A model generated the notes under the pieces. The model ran no database searches. It was not told the DNA's origin and saw only the letters and a list, made by a program, of their open reading frames with translations. Positions 52,095 to 55,567 of a stretch of 55,567 bases of DNA are shown here, in pieces. The position numbers were made by a program, and so were the translations under genes. Each line of letters begins with the position of its first letter. Position 1 is the stretch's first letter. The stretch comes from an uncultured bacterium (GTDB lineage Bacteria; Actinomycetota; Coriobacteriia; Coriobacteriales; Coriobacteriaceae): positions 1 to 55,567 of the forward strand of contig CAJMRE010000009.1 in the NCBI GenBank assembly GCA_905215755.1, read 5' to 3'.

Positions 52095-52460
52095 ATGAGC
52101 ATCCGCGTTGATGAAACGAAACTCGACATCGAGGCCACCGAACCCGCGATCCCGACCACCTGCTCGCCCGAGGACCTTCCCGACGAGGAGCTTCTCTACG
52201 ACCTCGCCGACCTGTTCAAGGTCTTCAGCGACACCACGCGCATCAAGATCCTCTATGCCCTCATGGGCCGCGAGCTCTGCGTGGCAGACATCGCCGAAGC
52301 GACCGAAACCTCGCAGTCCGCGGTGTCGCACCAGCTGCGCACACTCAAGCAGTCGCACCTGGTTAAATTCCGGCGCGACGGGCGCAATATCCTCTACTCG
52401 CTCGCCGACGACCACGTCTACACCATGCTCAACCAGGGCATGAGCCACATCTGCGAATAG
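52095..52460 (+). CDS. ArsR/SmtB-family metal-responsive repressor
   Basis: A 121-residue winged-helix regulator. LFKVFSDTTRIKILYALMG starts the core (about 41-59), ELCVADIAEATETSQSAVSHQLRTL is the recognition region. The last 17 residues carry the alpha5 metal site D-x-H-x10-H-x2-E (D105, H107, H118, E121), the pattern of Zn/Co-sensing SmtB/CzrA proteins. The ELCVAD cysteine might add an alpha3-type ligand but no second Cys is nearby. GAAAGGA precedes the ATG, and the gene lies right under the palindromic operator. Confidence 0.92.
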   Translation: MSIRVDETKLDIEATEPAIPTTCSPEDLPDEELLYDLADLFKVFSDTTRIKILYALMGRELCVADIAEATETSQSAVSHQLRTLKQSHLVKFRRDGRNILYSLADDHVYTMLNQGMSHICE

Positions 52461-52523
52461 CAGCCAACCACGGTACCAGCGCGGCCTGCACCCAAGCCGC
52501 AAATACAGGGAAAGGAACCCACC

Positions 52524-52742
52524 ATGAAAAAGCAGTTTAAGCTCGATGAGATCGACTGCGCCAACTGTGCGCGCGAGCTTCAGGACGAGCTGGCCAAGCT
52601 CGAGGGCGTCAAATCCGTGTCCGTCAACTTTATGACCCAGAAGCTGACGCTCGAGGCCGATGATGCTGAGTTCGACGAGGTGCTCAACCGCGTTGTTGAG
52701 TTTACGGCCGACGCCGAGCCGGACTGCGAGATCATTCTCTAG
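52524..52742 (+). CDS. Stand-alone heavy-metal-associated (HMA) domain protein
   Basis: A 72-residue ferredoxin-like metal-binding domain with the C-x-x-C pair at 12 and 15 (DCANCARE). It resembles the N-terminal metal-binding domain of CadA/ZntA ATPases but is encoded as its own gene between the repressor and the ATPase. It may deliver metal to the ATPase, which has no such domain. A GGGAAAGG site precedes the ATG. Confidence 0.88.
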   Translation: MKKQFKLDEIDCANCARELQDELAKLEGVKSVSVNFMTQKLTLEADDAEFDEVLNRVVEFTADAEPDCEIIL

Positions 52743-52796
52743 CCCAGGTTTACGCCAACCTGCAAGGCCGCGCTTGCCGCGGCCTTTGCTCGCGAA

Positions 52797-52823
52797 ATTA
52801 TATGAGCGAGTGTTCATTCATTC
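52797..52823 (+). promoter_or_regulatory. Second half-operator in front of the P-type ATPase
   Basis: ATTATATGAGCGAGTGTTCATTC resembles one arm of the operator at 52058-52081 (ATTATATGAGCGCATGTTCAT) but has no matching partner arm. It may be a secondary repressor site giving an extra control point or internal promoter. Confidence 0.6.
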
Positions 52824-52842
52824 AAATGGGAGGATACGAGTC

Positions 52843-54795
52843 ATGGCCACCGCCGACCCCAAAAAGAAAAAGAAGAAGCGCAAGAAAAAAGAATCACTCG
52901 AGCATAAGCGCAACCGCATCCTGGTAGCGCTGGGCATTTTTGCCGTGGTGTACGCCCTCGATGAGCTCGGCACCCTCACTGCCGCATTCGGCACCCCGGG
53001 CGACATCTACGCCAGCTTTGTGCTGTTCCTCGTGCCGTTTTTGATTGCCGGCTACGACGTACTGCAAAAGGCATTCAATAACATCCGCCGCGGCAAGGCC
53101 TTCGACGAGAGCTTCCTCATGGCCGTCGCGACCATCGGCGCGTTTGCCATGGTGCTCTTCCCCGATACCGACCCGCACATGGCCGAAGGCGCCGCCGTCA
53201 TGCTGTTCTACCAGGTCGGCGAGCTGTTTCAGGCGTACGCCGTGGGCAAGAGCCGCAAGTCGATCAGTGCCATGATGGACATCGCGCCCGACTACGCTAA
53301 CGTCGAGCAGCCCGACGGCACACTCGAGCAGGTCTTCCCCGATGACATCGCCGTCGGCACCGTGATCGTGGTCAAGCCCGGTGAGCGCGTGCCTATCGAC
53401 GGCGTCATCGTCGAGGGCGAAACCCAGCTCGACACCGCCGCTCTCACGGGCGAGTCAATCCCCCGCCCCGCCAAGTCCGGCGACGACATCATCAGCGGCT
53501 GCATCAACATGACGGGCCTCATCCACGTGCGCACCACCAAGCCCTTTGGCGAGTCCACCGTCGCACGCGTCCTGGAGCTCGTGGAAAATGCCAGCGAAAA
53601 GAAGGCGCGCACCGAGAACTTTATCACGCGCTTCGCCCGCGTCTACACGCCCGCCGTCACCGGCGCTGCCGCGGTACTCGCGCTCGGCGGCGGCTTGGTC
53701 ACCGGCGCCTGGTCCGACTGGATCCTGCGCGGCCTGACCTTCCTGGTCGTCAGCTGCCCGTGCGCGCTCGTGATTAGCGTCCCGCTCAGCTTCTTTGGCG
53801 GCATTGGCGGCGCATCCAAGCTGGGCGTCCTCATCAAGGGTTCTAACTACCTCGAGACGCTCGCCGATGTGGACACCGTCGTCTTTGACAAGACCGGCAC
53901 GCTCACCAACGGCACGTTCTCGGTGGTCGCGGTGCACCCCGAGGCTGGCTATACCGAGCAGTCGTTGCTCGAGGTCGCAGCCCTTGCGGAGTCGTTCTCC
54001 GATCACCCCATCGCGCAGTCCGTGCGTGTCGCCTACCAGGGCGAGCTTGACCCCACGCGCGTAACGGATTCCACTAATGACGCGGGCCACGGCGTGACGG
54101 CGACCATCGACGGCAAGCATGTCGTCGTCGGCAACGCCAAGATGCTCGCCGCGGCCGGCGTTGAAGCACCGGACTGTGATGTTGTCGGCACGATCCTCCA
54201 TGTGCTCGTTGACGGCGTGTACGCCGGCCACATCGTGATTGCAGACACCGTTAAGGCCGATGCCGAGCAGACGGTCCGTGACCTGCACGCCGCCGGCATC
54301 AAGCGCACCGTTATGCTCACGGGCGACCGCGAGGACGTTGCAGCGTCTGTGGCCAAGCAGCTCGGCCTCGACGAGTTCCACGCGCAGCTGCTGCCGGGCG
54401 ATAAGGTCGAGCGTGTTGAGGCGTTGCTCGCGGGCGAAAGCGACAAGGGCAAGCTCGCTTTTGTCGGCGACGGTATCAACGACGCACCCGTGCTTACCCG
54501 CGCAGACGTTGGCATCGCCATGGGCGCTATGGGCTCGGACGCCGCAATTGAGGCGGCGGACGTCGTGCTCATGGATGACAAGCCGTCCAACATCTCCCGC
54601 GCGATCCGCGTGGCGCGCAAGACCATGTCGATTGTTTGGCAGAACATCATCTTTGCGCTGGGCATTAAGCTGCTGATTCTAGTGCTGGCAGCACTCGGCA
54701 TTGCCAACATGTGGCTTGCTGTGTTCGGCGACGTAGGCGTGGCGATCATCGCCATCCTGAACGCCATGCGCGCGATGGGTGTCAAGAACCTGTAG
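52843..54795 (+). CDS. Heavy-metal-translocating P1B-type ATPase (Zn/Cd/Pb exporter-like)
   Basis: A 650-residue ATPase pump. TGES (202-205), the ion-channel CPC (305-307), DKTGTLTNG (phosphorylated Asp at 349), TGDRE and GDGINDAPVLTRADVGIAMG are all present, as are about eight membrane helices. The N-terminus is a lysine run (PKKKKKKRKKK, residues 6-16) instead of an HMA domain, which is provided separately by the preceding gene. P1B-2 (Zn/Cd/Pb) is the best guess given the Zn-type ArsR. The ATG has a GGGAGGA site; the 61 earlier codons of the frame overlap the HMA gene and are rejected. Confidence 0.93.
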   Translation: MATADPKKKKKKRKKKESLEHKRNRILVALGIFAVVYALDELGTLTAAFGTPGDIYASFVLFLVPFLIAGYDVLQKAFNNIRRGKAFDESFLMAVATIGAFAMVLFPDTDPHMAEGAAVMLFYQVGELFQAYAVGKSRKSISAMMDIAPDYANVEQPDGTLEQVFPDDIAVGTVIVVKPGERVPIDGVIVEGETQLDTAALTGESIPRPAKSGDDIISGCINMTGLIHVRTTKPFGESTVARVLELVENASEKKARTENFITRFARVYTPAVTGAAAVLALGGGLVTGAWSDWILRGLTFLVVSCPCALVISVPLSFFGGIGGASKLGVLIKGSNYLETLADVDTVVFDKTGTLTNGTFSVVAVHPEAGYTEQSLLEVAALAESFSDHPIAQSVRVAYQGELDPTRVTDSTNDAGHGVTATIDGKHVVVGNAKMLAAAGVEAPDCDVVGTILHVLVDGVYAGHIVIADTVKADAEQTVRDLHAAGIKRTVMLTGDREDVAASVAKQLGLDEFHAQLLPGDKVERVEALLAGESDKGKLAFVGDGINDAPVLTRADVGIAMGAMGSDAAIEAADVVLMDDKPSNISRAIRVARKTMSIVWQNIIFALGIKLLILVLAALGIANMWLAVFGDVGVAIIAILNAMRAMGVKNL

Positions 54796-54851
54796 CGTTC
54801 GTGGGCTGTCCGGCCGGGACCGGGCTTGGTTTTGAAAACGTCCTCGCGCAT

Positions 54852-54898
54852 GAGGCCCGCCTTTCCTGCTCCTACGGAGCAACGGAAAGGCGGGCCTC
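54852..54898. terminator. Terminator-like hairpin after the ATPase gene
   Basis: GAGGCCCGCCTTTCC and GGAAAGGCGGGCCTC form 15-bp perfect arms with an inner TGCTCC-TAC-GGAGCA stem. Shared by the convergent ATPase and transposase genes; no long T run. Confidence 0.75.
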
Positions 54899-54904
54899 GC
54901 GCTC

Positions 54905-55519
54905 CTATTTGGCAAGGTGTTTTTTAGAATCCATTTTGCGCTCGGCCTCGAAGGCCTGCCTGTCCCAATCGAGCGGAAGTCCGGCCTCGACCCATGCCTC
55001 GTAGGCCCTCCTTATGGGCTTGAGCTCCCTTTGGCCCCTCTCCAGCATCGAGATGTACTTCTCGCTGGTGCCCAGTATGGACGCCGCCCTCACCTGGCTG
55101 ACCCTCGCCGCGCGCCTGGCCGCCACGAGCCCCGAGGCGTCCTCGGGCCTCCTGACCTCGTGCGGGCGCATCAGCGCCCGATACGCCTCCCTGGCCACGT
55201 AGCGCTTGAGGCACCTCATGACCTCCCTGTCGCTCTTCCCCCGCGCCCTGGCCCTCTCGGCGTACTCGGCGGTCTCGGGGTCGCGCATGACCCTCTGCCT
55301 CGCGATCTCGTGCAGAGCGCTGTTCGCCTGCCGGTCGCCGCCCCTGTTGAGCCTGTGCCTCACGGTCTTGCCGCTCGAGGCGGGGATTGGGCAGGCCCCG
55401 CATATCGCCGCGAACGACGCCTCGGAGCGCAGCCTGCCCGGGTTGTCCCCGGCCGCGACCGCGAGCTTGGCCGCGCTCACGGGCCCGCACCCGTACATCG
55501 CCAGCAGCGCGGGGCAGTT
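54905..55519 (-). CDS. IS110-family transposase C-terminus fused to an XRE helix-turn-helix (5' end missing)
   Basis: The contig edge cuts off the N-terminal RuvC-like DEDD domain. What remains is the Transposase_20 region (MYGCGPVSAAKLAVAAGDN..., FAAICGACPIPASSGKTVRHRLNRGGDRQANSALHE) and a tail from about 80 residues before the end that looks like an XRE/Cro-type DNA-binding domain (GLVAARRAARVSQVRAASIL, TSEKYISMLERGQRELKPI). Reading frame is open to the adapter junction at 55520. Extra helix-turn-helix domains are unusual for IS110 transposases. Confidence 0.85.
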   Translation of the reverse strand, partial: NCPALLAMYGCGPVSAAKLAVAAGDNPGRLRSEASFAAICGACPIPASSGKTVRHRLNRGGDRQANSALHEIARQRVMRDPETAEYAERARARGKSDREVMRCLKRYVAREAYRALMRPHEVRRPEDASGLVAARRAARVSQVRAASILGTSEKYISMLERGQRELKPIRRAYEAWVEAGLPLDWDRQAFEAERKMDSKKHLAK

Positions 55520-55567
55520 AGATCGGAAGAGCGTCGTGTAGGGAAAGAGTGTAGATCTCGGTGGTCG
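55520..55567. other. Illumina sequencing adapter left on the contig end
   Basis: The last 48 bases begin AGATCGGAAGAGCGTCGTGT and run to GATCTCGGTGGTCG, the reverse-complement universal TruSeq adapter. It is not biological sequence; the true contig ends at 55519. Confidence 0.98.

Noticed and set aside
55206..55541. Open frame ending in LDRKSVV
   Set aside because: The last residues are translated sequencing adapter and the rest is antisense to the IS110 transposase.

Overview
The window looks like one contig from a high-GC gut actinobacterium of the Coriobacteriia, most likely Collinsella. The evidence is GC-rich codon usage, the character of the housekeeping proteins, and families of intergenic palindromes that I associate with that genus. 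The genus call is recognition, not a computed match. The last 48 bases are Illumina adapter, so the right edge is an assembly end, lying inside an IS110-family transposase.

Layout. 0-24 kb is ordinary core genome: argS, carD, an HD hydrolase, proA and proB with a proline-iminopeptidase-like gene between them, a nicotinate phosphoribosyltransferase, a tRNA-Ala(CGC), a radical-SAM protein, a candidate 6S-like RNA, a WecA/TagO-type glycosyl-phosphate transferase, trpS, an MGMT-like protein, DegV, MarR, a B3/B4 protein, pckA, a flippase, a metallophosphoesterase and a CPA1 antiporter. Seven near-identical copies of one palindrome sit in gaps of this core and of the later core segment, mostly just 3' of genes.

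24.3-38.2 kb is an A/T-richer accessory island that looks like phage defence. It starts with an unusual non-coding stretch: two related small-RNA units fired divergently from a shared centre, then an 18-bp inverted repeat. Next come a small acidic protein, a MazG-like pyrophosphohydrolase overlapping a GIY-YIG/DUF2075 helicase gene that carries an in-frame TGA, and, convergent to these, a tight three-gene operon. That operon encodes a 1023-aa protein with an alpha-CTD-like N-terminus, a 1771-aa DEAH/DUF1998 helicase and a NERD-SF1 helicase. I read it as a Druantia type III-like (DruH-DruE) system with an added NERD helicase. An antitoxin-like small ORF marks the far edge.

38.3-48.7 kb returns to core genes: serC-serA and a short DUF1015-like protein (serine synthesis), an M20 peptidase, two histidine phosphatases, a nitroreductase, a DUF308 membrane protein, a DUF188 protein, a His-rich heavy-metal exporter under a repeated CCTAG operator, and a DEDD exonuclease.

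48.8-55.5 kb is accessory again: an intact IS256-family element with a 9-bp target duplication, an endonuclease-like hypothetical gene, a 255-bp element with long inverted ends, a metal-resistance operon (ArsR/SmtB sensor, separate HMA protein, P-type ATPase) under a near-perfect 24-bp palindromic operator, and a truncated IS110 transposase fused to an XRE-type helix-turn-helix.
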